NCBI GenBank assembly: GCA_002428985.1
Contig: DIYL01000055.1
Span: 100,327 to 164,326, forward strand
Source: Anaerolineales bacterium UBA6055
Lineage (GTDB): Bacteria > Chloroflexota > Anaerolineae > Aggregatilineales > Phototrophicaceae
DNA length: 64,000 nucleotides
Direction: 5' to 3'
Part shown: positions 54,253 through 63,075 of the stretch, piece by piece
Position numbering within the stretch: position 1 is the stretch's first letter
How the letters are laid out: each line of letters begins with the position of its first letter
Notes under the pieces: generated by a model
Seen by the model: the letters and a program-made list of their open reading frames with translations, nothing else
What the model was told of the DNA's origin: nothing
Database searches by the model: none
Made by a program: the position numbers and the translations under genes

Positions 54253-55410
54253 ATGCGTGAAGTTGCAGTAATTGGTATCGGGCAAACAAAGATTGGTAAA
54301 CTCAAAGATCAGAGTTTACGAGATTTAGCAGTAGAAGCGCTCAATGCTGCTGTGCAAGACGCTGGGTTAGAACAAATACCGGATGCGTTGTATGTAGGGA
54401 ATATGCTTGCACCTCGCCTAAATAATCAAGCGCATTTAGGCGCACTCGTGGCCGATTCAGTTGGGTGGCGTGGTATTGAAGCAACAACAGTTGAGGCAGC
54501 CTGTGCATCAGGTGGTGCTGCATTCCAAGCAGGTGTTCGTGCAGTAGCAAGTGGCATGGTTGATGTAGCGGCGGTTTGTGGTGTTGAAAAAATGACCGAT
54601 GTGAACGTCAACGAGGCAGTTGCTGGACTGGCAACAGCAGCCGATGCAGACTCTGAAGGCATTTACGGGGTAACATTTGTCAGTTTAAATGCCATGATTA
54701 TGCGCCGATATATGTATGAGTTTAATATCCCACATAAGGCCTTTGCTAATTTTAGTGTGAACGCACACCAGAACGCTGTCAACAACCCAAATGCGATGTT
54801 CCGCAAAGCAATAACGGCTGATGTCTATCACAATTCTCCCATCATTTCTCCTCCGATAACCCGTCACGATAGTTCGCCAATATGTGATGGGGCGGCGGCT
54901 ATCATTTTGTGCCCATTGGAGATGGTGAAAGACTTGTCGACTCGTGAACCGATCCGCGTACTCGCAAGTGCAACAGGAACAGATAGCATCGCGACATCAG
55001 ATCGCCGGAATATTGTTGAACTTGATGGGGCAAAAATCAGTGCGAATAAAGCATATAAGCAAGCAGGGCTATCACCCGCAGATATTGATGTATTTGAACT
55101 ACATGATGCGTTCACGATTATTGCTGCAATGAGCCTTGAAGCATGCGGATTTGCAAATTGTGGTCAAGGCACACATCTTGCACAAAATGGTGACATCTTT
55201 CTTGATGGCAAAATCCCAGTAACCACCATGGGTGGGTTGAAAGCACGAGGGCATCCTGTCGGTGCAACAGGTGTATACGAACTCATAGATTTAATCACAC
55301 AGTTGCGTGGTGAAGCAGGCATCAATCAGATCAAAGATGTTGAAATCGGCATGGCACAAAATATCGGTGGAACCGGTGCAACAGTTGTGACGCATATCCT
55401 CGGTATATAA
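54253..55410 (+). CDS. Thiolase-family protein (acetyl-CoA acetyltransferase, archaeal/SCP2-type)
   Basis: This 385-residue protein starts MREVAVIGIGQTKIGKL, characteristic of the thiolase subgroup related to archaeal and SCPx enzymes. Cys84 is in VEAACASGGAAF and the His in KARGHPVGATGVYE. In archaea such proteins often pair with a DUF35 zinc protein; none is seen here. ATG 54253 is chosen because AGGAGA lies before it; the frame runs to 54226. An inverted repeat CTATCAT/ATGATAG (54169-54190) lies upstream in the 200-base gap. Its substrate is not defined. Confidence 0.85.
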   Translation: MREVAVIGIGQTKIGKLKDQSLRDLAVEALNAAVQDAGLEQIPDALYVGNMLAPRLNNQAHLGALVADSVGWRGIEATTVEAACASGGAAFQAGVRAVASGMVDVAAVCGVEKMTDVNVNEAVAGLATAADADSEGIYGVTFVSLNAMIMRRYMYEFNIPHKAFANFSVNAHQNAVNNPNAMFRKAITADVYHNSPIISPPITRHDSSPICDGAAAIILCPLEMVKDLSTREPIRVLASATGTDSIATSDRRNIVELDGAKISANKAYKQAGLSPADIDVFELHDAFTIIAAMSLEACGFANCGQGTHLAQNGDIFLDGKIPVTTMGGLKARGHPVGATGVYELIDLITQLRGEAGINQIKDVEIGMAQNIGGTGATVVTHILGI

Positions 55411-55413
55411 GTT

Positions 55414-55441
55414 AATGTCGGGGTGTGATAAACCCGACATT
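55414..55441. terminator. Bidirectional terminator between convergent genes
   Basis: AATGTCGGG pairs with CCCGACATT (loop GTGTGATAAA) and is followed by TT. It lies between the thiolase stop at 55410 and the minus-strand stop at 55455. Confidence 0.8.
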
Positions 55442-55454
55442 TTCGTATCTCACC

Positions 55455-56375
55455 TTATATTTGGATAACAACATTTCCACGTTTGCGCCCAGTATCAACA
55501 TAACGATGGGCTTCAACAATGTCTTCAATAGTGTACTGACAGTCGATTACAGGTTTGATGACATTGTCTTCTGCCAGTTGTTTAATGTGATGAAAGTGGT
55601 CTTCTGCTTGTTTTTTGCTGGGGTTTGAGTCGCTGTGCACATTCAAATAGATTCCGTCCGACTTTAACGCAGACTTAGCTTTAGCGGAAGGATATTTTGC
55701 AACAGCATCAAACACGACATCATATTTTTGACTACCTTGGGCAAAGTCTTCCACCGTATAGTCAATCACATCATCAGCGCCGAGGGACTTTACCAGTTCT
55801 AGATTTTTCGTACTACAAACACCCGTAACATGTGCACCATAATGATATTTGGCAAGCTGTACCGCATTTGTGCCGACAGTTCCCGATGCACCATAGATAA
55901 TAACATGGTGTTCCGGTTGTATATCTGCCTTTTGTAAGCAATGCAATGCCGTCATACCCCCACCAACGAGCGCAGCAGCTTCTCCATAAGATAGATTGTC
56001 GGGTTTGTGAGCGATTAAACCATCTTCAGGTATACATTTGTATTCAGCATAGCCGCCAAAATCAGAATCAAACGTCGATGCAAATACATCATCGCCAACT
56101 TTGAAGCGGGTCACATTATTGCCAGTTGCTTCGATTACACCTGCTATTTCCATCCCCAATATAGGACGGCGTGGCTTGAATACACCTAAGTAAAGACGTG
56201 CCATCAACCATTGCCAGCGTGGAACTGTAAAGCTCCGCATCCGACTATCGCCGATGGTCACTGTTGTCGCTTTCACATTAATGAGTACTTCGTTCTCAGA
56301 CGGTGTGGGCTTTTCAATATCTGTGATTTTTAAGACAGCAGGCGAACCGTATTTTTCATAAATGACTGCTTTCAT
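55455..56375 (-). CDS. NADPH:quinone oxidoreductase-like MDR protein
   Basis: This 306-residue zinc-free MDR oxidoreductase begins MKAVIYEKYGSPAVLKI and carries the nucleotide motif VIIYGASGTVGTNAVQLAKY near residue 155. No zinc ligands are visible, as expected for QOR-type reductases. These enzymes reduce quinones or enals with NADPH. The ATG is preceded on the minus strand by AGGAGAG. It is flanked by terminators on both sides (55414-55441 and 56441-56474), so it is likely monocistronic. Confidence 0.9.
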   Translation of the reverse strand: MKAVIYEKYGSPAVLKITDIEKPTPSENEVLINVKATTVTIGDSRMRSFTVPRWQWLMARLYLGVFKPRRPILGMEIAGVIEATGNNVTRFKVGDDVFASTFDSDFGGYAEYKCIPEDGLIAHKPDNLSYGEAAALVGGGMTALHCLQKADIQPEHHVIIYGASGTVGTNAVQLAKYHYGAHVTGVCSTKNLELVKSLGADDVIDYTVEDFAQGSQKYDVVFDAVAKYPSAKAKSALKSDGIYLNVHSDSNPSKKQAEDHFHHIKQLAEDNVIKPVIDCQYTIEDIVEAHRYVDTGRKRGNVVIQI

Positions 56376-56440
56376 TCAATCTCTCCTAATTATTCTCCCT
56401 ATTTCATTTACGTGAGATAATTGGATGAGTTGTGAATAAC

Positions 56441-56474
56441 AAAAAAACGGCAGAGGCGTTACCCTTTGCCGTTT
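56441..56474 (-). terminator. Intrinsic terminator of the SH3b protein gene
   Basis: Read on the minus strand, a 12-bp stem (one G-T pair) with loop GTAACG is followed by seven Ts. It lies 35 bases after the stop of the minus-strand gene ending at 56509. It is a textbook rho-independent terminator. Confidence 0.92.
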
Positions 56475-56508
56475 ATAGTAAAAGCTAAGTATGTGATCTG
56501 CTATATTG

Positions 56509-58119
56509 TTAGTTGACGCGGGTCGCTGTACCTGTCAGTACCCATTGGACATATGTGCCTTCTCCTCCAACTGCGGTAATTACAACCGAGCCAGTTTTGG
56601 AATTAAAGGTGACTTCTTGGTCAACAATAGTTGAGCCACAGCTATAAGTTTGACCACCTGTGAAGAACTGAATCTGATCGGTATTTTCGCCAAAACAAGT
56701 CACCGAGATAACCAATCGTGCGCGTCCACCAGACATAGCCGAATTTGCATTCATCCCTGTGATGTCCCAACGAACACGATCTTCTGTATCACCATCCGGA
56801 TAAGAAACAAAGTCTAATACACTGGTTGTACTATCCAATGGGATATTCAACGGGTTATTGAAACGTGCATCTTCTGGTGCGAGTTGTGGTGGCGGTGGGG
56901 TCGTTGGTGTATATGATGGGGTGAAGGTTGCCGTCGGTTCCTGAGCAGGTTCGGTCGGTGTATATGACGCAGTATAAGTTGGTGTCGGTTCTTCTTGGTT
57001 GACGATCTGCGTCGCTGTCGGTTGTTCCTGATTAGTAACGTCGGTTGCCGTTGGCGTTGCAGCCACAGCAGTCTCGGTCGCTTGAATTACTTCTGTTGGC
57101 GGTGCAACTGTCGGTGGTGTCGTATCACCAACAACGGGCACAGCACTACAATCTCCTGTCGTAGTGACAACTGTGCTAGATACCCAACCTGTACCAACAT
57201 TCGGAACATCAATTTGATACCAATCGCCTGATACACTCACGACGGCATATGCTTGCCCCGGTGTGGTTTGAGTAATTACAGCATCGTCAGTGGATGGACC
57301 GGAGCGAATGTTGACAAAACTGGTTGCCGAAATAAAACATGCACCCGTATCAACAACAACTTCTTCAGTTACAAGAGGTGGCGGTGGATCGGTTGTATCA
57401 TCAGTTGGAACAGCATCTTGTGTTGGCTCAGGTTGCGGTGAGATATCTGCTAAATCCACATTGACAACCCCTGTCATAGTTTCTGTGATACCAGATAACG
57501 CGATTTCATAAGGCCCTTCGCCAACCAGAGAAATAATCGCTGATGCACCAGATGACGTCGTTTGAATTTGTCCGGTATTGTTGCGGACAACAGCAAGAAA
57601 TTGTAAATCAGGTGATTGTGCAACTAAGTTTAAAATTACCGTCTCATCGGCTGTACCTGTGTAGCTGTAGTAGGATGTCTCGCCAGCATTAATGGGCACA
57701 TCGGCTGGAATTCCGGTAATAATTGTTTTTTCTGCAATCGGTTGACCAGCTAATTTAAGTAGAAAATCACCTGTACTACCGCTAGCACTCGTAATGAGCA
57801 CAAGATATGTTCCGGTTGATGGCAAGATTACATCTGCGCGAACATCATCAGCACTCACTGCATATGGATCGCTGGTGGAGTTGATCAAAATTTCCGCACC
57901 ACTTTGTATCGTCGCTGTGAGATCTAAACCTGGGGTTATGCTAATCCCTTGTACTGTGACTTGATCGCCCTCATTACCTTGGAATGTAAAAATCGCAATT
58001 GGTGCTTCGGGGGTTATGGTGACGACGGTAGCGCTTCCATAGGTGATAACCCCCTGAGCCACCGCCTGAACAGTTGCTAGTAATAATACAACCAATATAA
58101 ATAGAATCCGTTTTAGCAT
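56509..58119 (-). CDS. Secreted protein with PPC-like, SH3b and Pro/Thr-linker regions
   Basis: This 536-residue exported protein has a signal peptide (MLKRILFILVVLLLATVQAVA|QG). Residues of about 25-125 and 135-225 look like two PPC-type beta domains. Residues 260-325 form a bacterial SH3 domain (SFVNIRSGPSTDDAVITQT; GDWYQI; GWVSS). A Pro/Thr-rich linker (about 330-412) leads to a C-terminal domain with two cysteines. Such linkers are common in Chloroflexota. ATG 58119 is used because GGGAGGA lies upstream. It is probably wall- or matrix-associated; a catalytic role is not seen. Confidence 0.8.
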   Translation of the reverse strand: MLKRILFILVVLLLATVQAVAQGVITYGSATVVTITPEAPIAIFTFQGNEGDQVTVQGISITPGLDLTATIQSGAEILINSTSDPYAVSADDVRADVILPSTGTYLVLITSASGSTGDFLLKLAGQPIAEKTIITGIPADVPINAGETSYYSYTGTADETVILNLVAQSPDLQFLAVVRNNTGQIQTTSSGASAIISLVGEGPYEIALSGITETMTGVVNVDLADISPQPEPTQDAVPTDDTTDPPPPLVTEEVVVDTGACFISATSFVNIRSGPSTDDAVITQTTPGQAYAVVSVSGDWYQIDVPNVGTGWVSSTVVTTTGDCSAVPVVGDTTPPTVAPPTEVIQATETAVAATPTATDVTNQEQPTATQIVNQEEPTPTYTASYTPTEPAQEPTATFTPSYTPTTPPPPQLAPEDARFNNPLNIPLDSTTSVLDFVSYPDGDTEDRVRWDITGMNANSAMSGGRARLVISVTCFGENTDQIQFFTGGQTYSCGSTIVDQEVTFNSKTGSVVITAVGGEGTYVQWVLTGTATRVN

Positions 58120-58411
58120 CAAAATCCTCCCAATCACTGTTTATGTCAATTGTAATAATATAACAGGCGGGAGTTTTGCGATACTTTTTGATTGGCTTTG
58201 TCACAAGTTTGGAATTCTTTACCACAGATGCAAAACGACAGGGCGAAGGGGAAATTGGGTTAGGGGAGATTAAGCCCCGCCGTTTAGCATTTGGGTTATT
58301 CGCGTCTAATAATAGGATATGTAAAAGTTGTTTTGAGAATCTGTCAAAAGTGTAAAGTAAATGTAAAACTAATAAGTAAACTATGAGATCAGTAGCGGGC
58401 ATTCAAACAGC

Positions 58412-59173
58412 TTACAATTTAGCAGGGAATGGAGATGTTCCTTCACTACGCGTTAAAGTATAACCACCGTCAACTGTGATAACCGACCCTGTCATATAAC
58501 GCGACAGGTTAGACATCAAGAAACAACACACATCCCCAATAGCTGTTGCATCAGCAACATATCCTAGTGGAATGCCTTCTTCGATAAATTCCCGACCTTG
58601 TTCTGTCAGATGTACTTCGGTCGATTCGGATTCAACCCAACCCATAACGAGTGTATGCGTGCGGATGCCGTATTTTCCACAATCAACTGCTGCCATCTTA
58701 ACGAGTGGACGTAAAGTAGCAAGCGAAGTCCCTGTCAGACTGGTATCAACAAATGGCATAGTCGTCGCTACAGTTGATACAAAAACGATACTTCCCTGTA
58801 TGTGGCGATCAATCATATGTTTTGCAACTGCTTGCGAGATGTAAACTGCAGATTCATAATTAACCTGCATCACTTGATTCCACTGTGTGGGTGTCGATTC
58901 GATGAATCGCCCAAAGGGTTGCTCAGTAGGACAGATAATTACCCCGTGGATTGTCTGCATTGTCTGTAGTTGGTTGCCGATATTTTCGAGTGTATCCCAA
59001 TCCACAAATAAAGACTGGCATGCTAACTCATCCGTGAGTGTCTCAAGTAGGGTGTCGTCATGATGTACAAGAGTGACCTGCGCCCCACCTGTCTGTAACT
59101 GCACGGCAATTCCACGCACTAACGATAAATCGCCACCCGAAATCAAAATATGTTGTCCTGTTAAGTCAATCAT
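58412..59173 (-). CDS. Short-chain dehydrogenase homologue lacking catalytic motifs
   Basis: This 253-residue protein has the overall SDR sequence shape and a C-terminal SRYMTGSVITVDGGYT typical of the family. However, the coenzyme glycine motif is degenerate (ISGGDLSLVRG), the NNAG-like segment reads ICPTEQ, and no Tyr-x3-Lys is found near Ser133: the region reads FVDTSLTGTSLATL. It is probably not an active NAD(P)-dependent oxidoreductase and may be a structural or regulatory protein. It is followed and preceded by unrelated genes, with 292 bases to the SH3b gene that hold nothing else recognisable. Confidence 0.8.
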   Translation of the reverse strand: MIDLTGQHILISGGDLSLVRGIAVQLQTGGAQVTLVHHDDTLLETLTDELACQSLFVDWDTLENIGNQLQTMQTIHGVIICPTEQPFGRFIESTPTQWNQVMQVNYESAVYISQAVAKHMIDRHIQGSIVFVSTVATTMPFVDTSLTGTSLATLRPLVKMAAVDCGKYGIRTHTLVMGWVESESTEVHLTEQGREFIEEGIPLGYVADATAIGDVCCFLMSNLSRYMTGSVITVDGGYTLTRSEGTSPFPAKL

Positions 59174-59420
59174 GTACCATATCTTCGTTTATCATTTAAA
59201 GTATCAATCGTAGTGTAACAAAAAATAATATAATCTGCTCACACATGAGGGTAGAAAAATTGCGCGATTGGGCAGACCTTTGTGGTGTATTCTCGATAAT
59301 GGTTATATTATGGTTTTAGGGTTGTGTCTTGGGGAATTGTATGGGCTCCAAGTTACGAACAAGACAAAATAAAACATGATTATAGGGTTATTAGATCAAG
59401 CATTCATGAAGGATAACATT

Positions 59421-62400
59421 ATGCGCCGTATATACGGTTTCATTTTACTTACGTTGTTGCTGTCGGTGGGATTCGCCACTCAAGCGGATAATAACCTCCT
59501 CTACGAGTTGGGGACAGTCGATGACAACACACCGTTCTCCGATATTCCATTATCCATCACAGAGGGTGAAAGTAATGTCACGATTGACATGCGCGCAACC
59601 AGTGGCGATTTGGATACACTTGTCTTTTTGGTAGACGACAACGGTAATATCCTCGCACAAAATAGTGATCGTACTGATGGTCTTGCCAACGATACAGATT
59701 CATTTGTAAAAGCCAGTGGTTTGCCAATCGGTGATTACCGTATTATTGCCTCACGTGAAGGTGTTGATGAAGGGGTCACAGCTGGCACTTACGAAGCTAT
59801 TGTTGTGGTCGAACCAACACTTGTGAACACACTCGACTACGACGTATCGGCTGAAACATTAGCCGCATTGGGTTATCCACAAATTCCACAACAACCCACA
59901 GCCGAATGGACAATTCTGGCATTTTACGGTGCAGATACAAACCTCGAAGCCGCACTATTGAACGACATTAACGAATTTGAATTGGCAGGTGGGAGTGATG
60001 AACAGATTCGGATCATCGCACTAGTTGATCGTCATCCGGAACACGATCATTCCAATGATGATTGGACAACAACCCGCATTTTTGAGGTCAATAATAATAC
60101 GACCGACGATACACCGGATGTCTATCCGCCCCGCGTCGATTCAGTTGAATTAGTTGATCTCGGAGAGTTGGACACAGGGGATGGGGAGACATTAGCCCAA
60201 TTTTTGGCATGGGCAATCCGAACATATCCAGCGAACCACTACGCCATTTCGATTGGTAGTCATGGGGCAGGCTGGAAAGGTCTATCCCAAGATGAAACCA
60301 CAGGCGAGGAACTCGGCACAGATCCGACAATTATTTCACTCCCAGAATTAACCAGAGCCCTTGATGTTTCAAAAGAGATTGCAGGTGTCGACAAATTTGA
60401 CCTGATGATTAATGATGCGTGCTTGATGAGCAGTGTCGAATATCATTCTGCTGTAGCAGATTATTTTGATTTAACACTCGCATCTCCCGAAATCACAGTC
60501 AATCCTGCACTGGATATGACCTTGTTTACAGAAGTGTTGCGTAATCAAGGCGATGTTGACCTAACAACCTTAGGCAACAACCTAGTGAACAAATACATTG
60601 ACGAAGATATGTTCACACGCGGGACATCCAGCACAGAGTATTACGCGTTCACACTGGTTAATTTGCAGGGTTACGATGAAGTCATCGAAACAATCAACGA
60701 TTTAGCAGAATACATCAATAATGACCCCGCACGCTATGTCGAACTGATCGGGGAAGCCCGCTCCAATACCTATACCTACTCGGCATTTATGGGTGATACA
60801 ACACTCGTCGATATTGGACACTTGATGGAGCAACTTATCATACTCGGGCGTGATGTGGAGTTGATCGAACGAGCACAAACAGTCCTGACGACGATCGAAG
60901 CCACGCGCATTTACGGTAAAGCAGGCGAACGTGCCGACCGTTTGACAAGTTATTTCAATGTGTATTTCCCCGAAAATAGTAATAACTTTGACCAAAATTA
61001 TTTTGAAGAAAGTCCGTTAACTTCTTGGGGTAACATGCTTCGCAACTACTATAATTTGCAAACCCCACGCTCGTGGCTGGGTGAAGATTCACTCCTGACA
61101 TACCATCCACCAGCCGCACCCCATGTCAATGTGACACAAGTCTTCCCTGTATCGAGTACCGTGACACTTCCGCCTACCATCAAAATCGAGATTGAGGGGC
61201 GACGAATTTCACGCGGGACATTTACAGTTGATCTGGTTGATGAAGAACGTGATCTAGCTGTCCGCTTCCTTAGTACGCCGATTTTGCAGGAAATTGTCGT
61301 CGGCGGTACAAGCAACCTCGTTAACCGTTGGCGTTCTGGTGTTGATCGTTCGAATTTCAGTTGGTTACCGATGACTTTACCGGTCGTGACGGATGGCCAA
61401 ACTAGTGAAAACGAATTGCTGGTTCGGAGTGGGGATACCGCAATATTGGAAGGGCGTTACAAAGAACCCGAAAGCCGGAACTGGAATGATGTGGCGGTCT
61501 TCTTCTCGATTGAAGAAGGTACGGTACAACGTGTGATTAGTCGGGCAAAAGGATCGGGTGCACTTGCCGAAGTTGTCATTCCCGAAGGGTCATTATTCCA
61601 ATCTTATCGTCAATTTGTGAAACCTGACGGACGGTCGGCAGTCAAGCCGGGTACAAGTTATATGTGGGGAGCAAACGGCTTAACATGGTCGGAAGAAGTT
61701 GCCCCTGACGGTACATATCGTTTGGGTTTCCTTGTCGAGGCACAAGGTGGTACAGCTGGATTTGATTCAGCAGAGGTGACCGTCAATAATGAGAATGTAC
61801 CCGATGGGCGACGGGGTTTCTTGGCGATCAACCTCGGCTTATCATTCGGCTATCCAGAGGAATGGGTCACACCGATTGCCGCATCTGGTTTTATCCAGAC
61901 ATTTAACGAAGAGCAAACCCAAAGCATTAGTGTGATTAGCTTCACGGCGCAGTCGGACAATGTTCTCCAAATTGCAGAAAATTATGAGCGCAAATTTGGA
62001 TATGAATCCAGTGGTGAACCTGAATTAGTCGAATTGGGGCGTTTTAACATTCCAGCAGCTAAATTCGAATACACACACGAATTAGACGGTGTGACTTGGT
62101 ATGGGCGTGGTTATGCCATGTATCGTGAGACAGCCCGTCGCACCTCAGAGACAAGTATCATTTATACGGTCGAAGCACAAAATCCTGATGAGTTGGATGC
62201 GCTTTTTGAAGAGTATGATTCATCACTCCGCTTTTTTGATGCAGTAAGTTTGCGCGATCAAACGGATAATCGCTGGCGTTATCGTCAGTTTAAACCTGGA
62301 ATCCTTTATCCTGTACCAAAAGGTTGGGTACGTGAAGGTGATATTACCTCAGGAGAATGGCGGACAATTTCAAACCCAGAAGAACCAGAAATCAATGCGC

Positions 62401-63065
62401 AAATCACATTTTTCGAAGAGACAGATGATGTAGATGCCATCATCGAGACGATACGTGGTGATGTTCTGCCAGATGAATTTGAGATCATCCATTACGATAC
62501 AACCCGCCGTCGCTGGCAAATCGTGCCATTTGAATTTGAACGGGATGGTGTGACGATTGCTTCGCGGGTCTATTTTGCGGCAATCCAAGGTGAGGTATTT
62601 GTCCTCAAGTTTGAGGCACCAAATGATGAAACAGTTGTCAGCAACTTCCGCGACAGCTTTGAATTAATGGTGGATGGGTTTGCACCGCTCAGTAACCAAC
62701 GCTATGCGCTCGGTGATACAAATCCTGCATTATTAAAAGCGAATATGTCGTCAGCCCTTGAAGTCTGTGATGTGGATTTAAATAACGTCGCGTGTTATGG
62801 GCAGGGAGACTTGCTAGCAATTATTCAAGATGCAAACGCTCTATCACAAGAAGGTGATTTTGTAATTATTGATGATGTTGATGCCTTATCAGTAGGTTTC
62901 GAAACGGAAGACGACAGTACATTCGATTCATTCAGCATCGCTATCATTGAACCCGAAATTACACAGGCAAACGGAGAGACCGCCACCATCACAATTGGTG
63001 TATTTGGTGGTGTCTCGGTCGAGACCGATTATATTGAAGTAGAGGCGGCGCAAACTGATGAATAG
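59421..63065 (+). CDS. Secreted clostripain-family (C11) peptidase with PPC and tandem PsbP-like domains
   Basis: This protein is about 1214 residues. The signal peptide covers about residues 1-22. A PPC-like domain (about 25-130) is followed by the C11 domain from residue 162 (EWTILAFYGADTNLEAA), with His281 in GSHGAGW and Cys334 in MINDACLMSS, the usual dyad. The middle is beta-rich. Two PsbP-like segments start near residue 810 (FGYPEEWVTP) and residue 961 (YPVPKGWVRE). ATG 59421 is used because AAGGAT lies upstream; the frame opens at 59376. It should cleave proteins after basic residues outside the cell, by family analogy. Confidence 0.88.
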   Translation: MRRIYGFILLTLLLSVGFATQADNNLLYELGTVDDNTPFSDIPLSITEGESNVTIDMRATSGDLDTLVFLVDDNGNILAQNSDRTDGLANDTDSFVKASGLPIGDYRIIASREGVDEGVTAGTYEAIVVVEPTLVNTLDYDVSAETLAALGYPQIPQQPTAEWTILAFYGADTNLEAALLNDINEFELAGGSDEQIRIIALVDRHPEHDHSNDDWTTTRIFEVNNNTTDDTPDVYPPRVDSVELVDLGELDTGDGETLAQFLAWAIRTYPANHYAISIGSHGAGWKGLSQDETTGEELGTDPTIISLPELTRALDVSKEIAGVDKFDLMINDACLMSSVEYHSAVADYFDLTLASPEITVNPALDMTLFTEVLRNQGDVDLTTLGNNLVNKYIDEDMFTRGTSSTEYYAFTLVNLQGYDEVIETINDLAEYINNDPARYVELIGEARSNTYTYSAFMGDTTLVDIGHLMEQLIILGRDVELIERAQTVLTTIEATRIYGKAGERADRLTSYFNVYFPENSNNFDQNYFEESPLTSWGNMLRNYYNLQTPRSWLGEDSLLTYHPPAAPHVNVTQVFPVSSTVTLPPTIKIEIEGRRISRGTFTVDLVDEERDLAVRFLSTPILQEIVVGGTSNLVNRWRSGVDRSNFSWLPMTLPVVTDGQTSENELLVRSGDTAILEGRYKEPESRNWNDVAVFFSIEEGTVQRVISRAKGSGALAEVVIPEGSLFQSYRQFVKPDGRSAVKPGTSYMWGANGLTWSEEVAPDGTYRLGFLVEAQGGTAGFDSAEVTVNNENVPDGRRGFLAINLGLSFGYPEEWVTPIAASGFIQTFNEEQTQSISVISFTAQSDNVLQIAENYERKFGYESSGEPELVELGRFNIPAAKFEYTHELDGVTWYGRGYAMYRETARRTSETSIIYTVEAQNPDELDALFEEYDSSLRFFDAVSLRDQTDNRWRYRQFKPGILYPVPKGWVREGDITSGEWRTISNPEEPEINAQITFFEETDDVDAIIETIRGDVLPDEFEIIHYDTTRRRWQIVPFEFERDGVTIASRVYFAAIQGEVFVLKFEAPNDETVVSNFRDSFELMVDGFAPLSNQRYALGDTNPALLKANMSSALEVCDVDLNNVACYGQGDLLAIIQDANALSQEGDFVIIDDVDALSVGFETEDDSTFDSFSIAIIEPEITQANGETATITIGVFGGVSVETDYIEVEAAQTDE

Positions 63066-63075
63066 GAAAATTTCT

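Noticed and set aside
57974..58402. 142-residue minus-strand ORF upstream of the SH3b gene
   Set aside because: It overlaps the signal-peptide region of the SH3b gene in another frame and has no ribosome site or domain.
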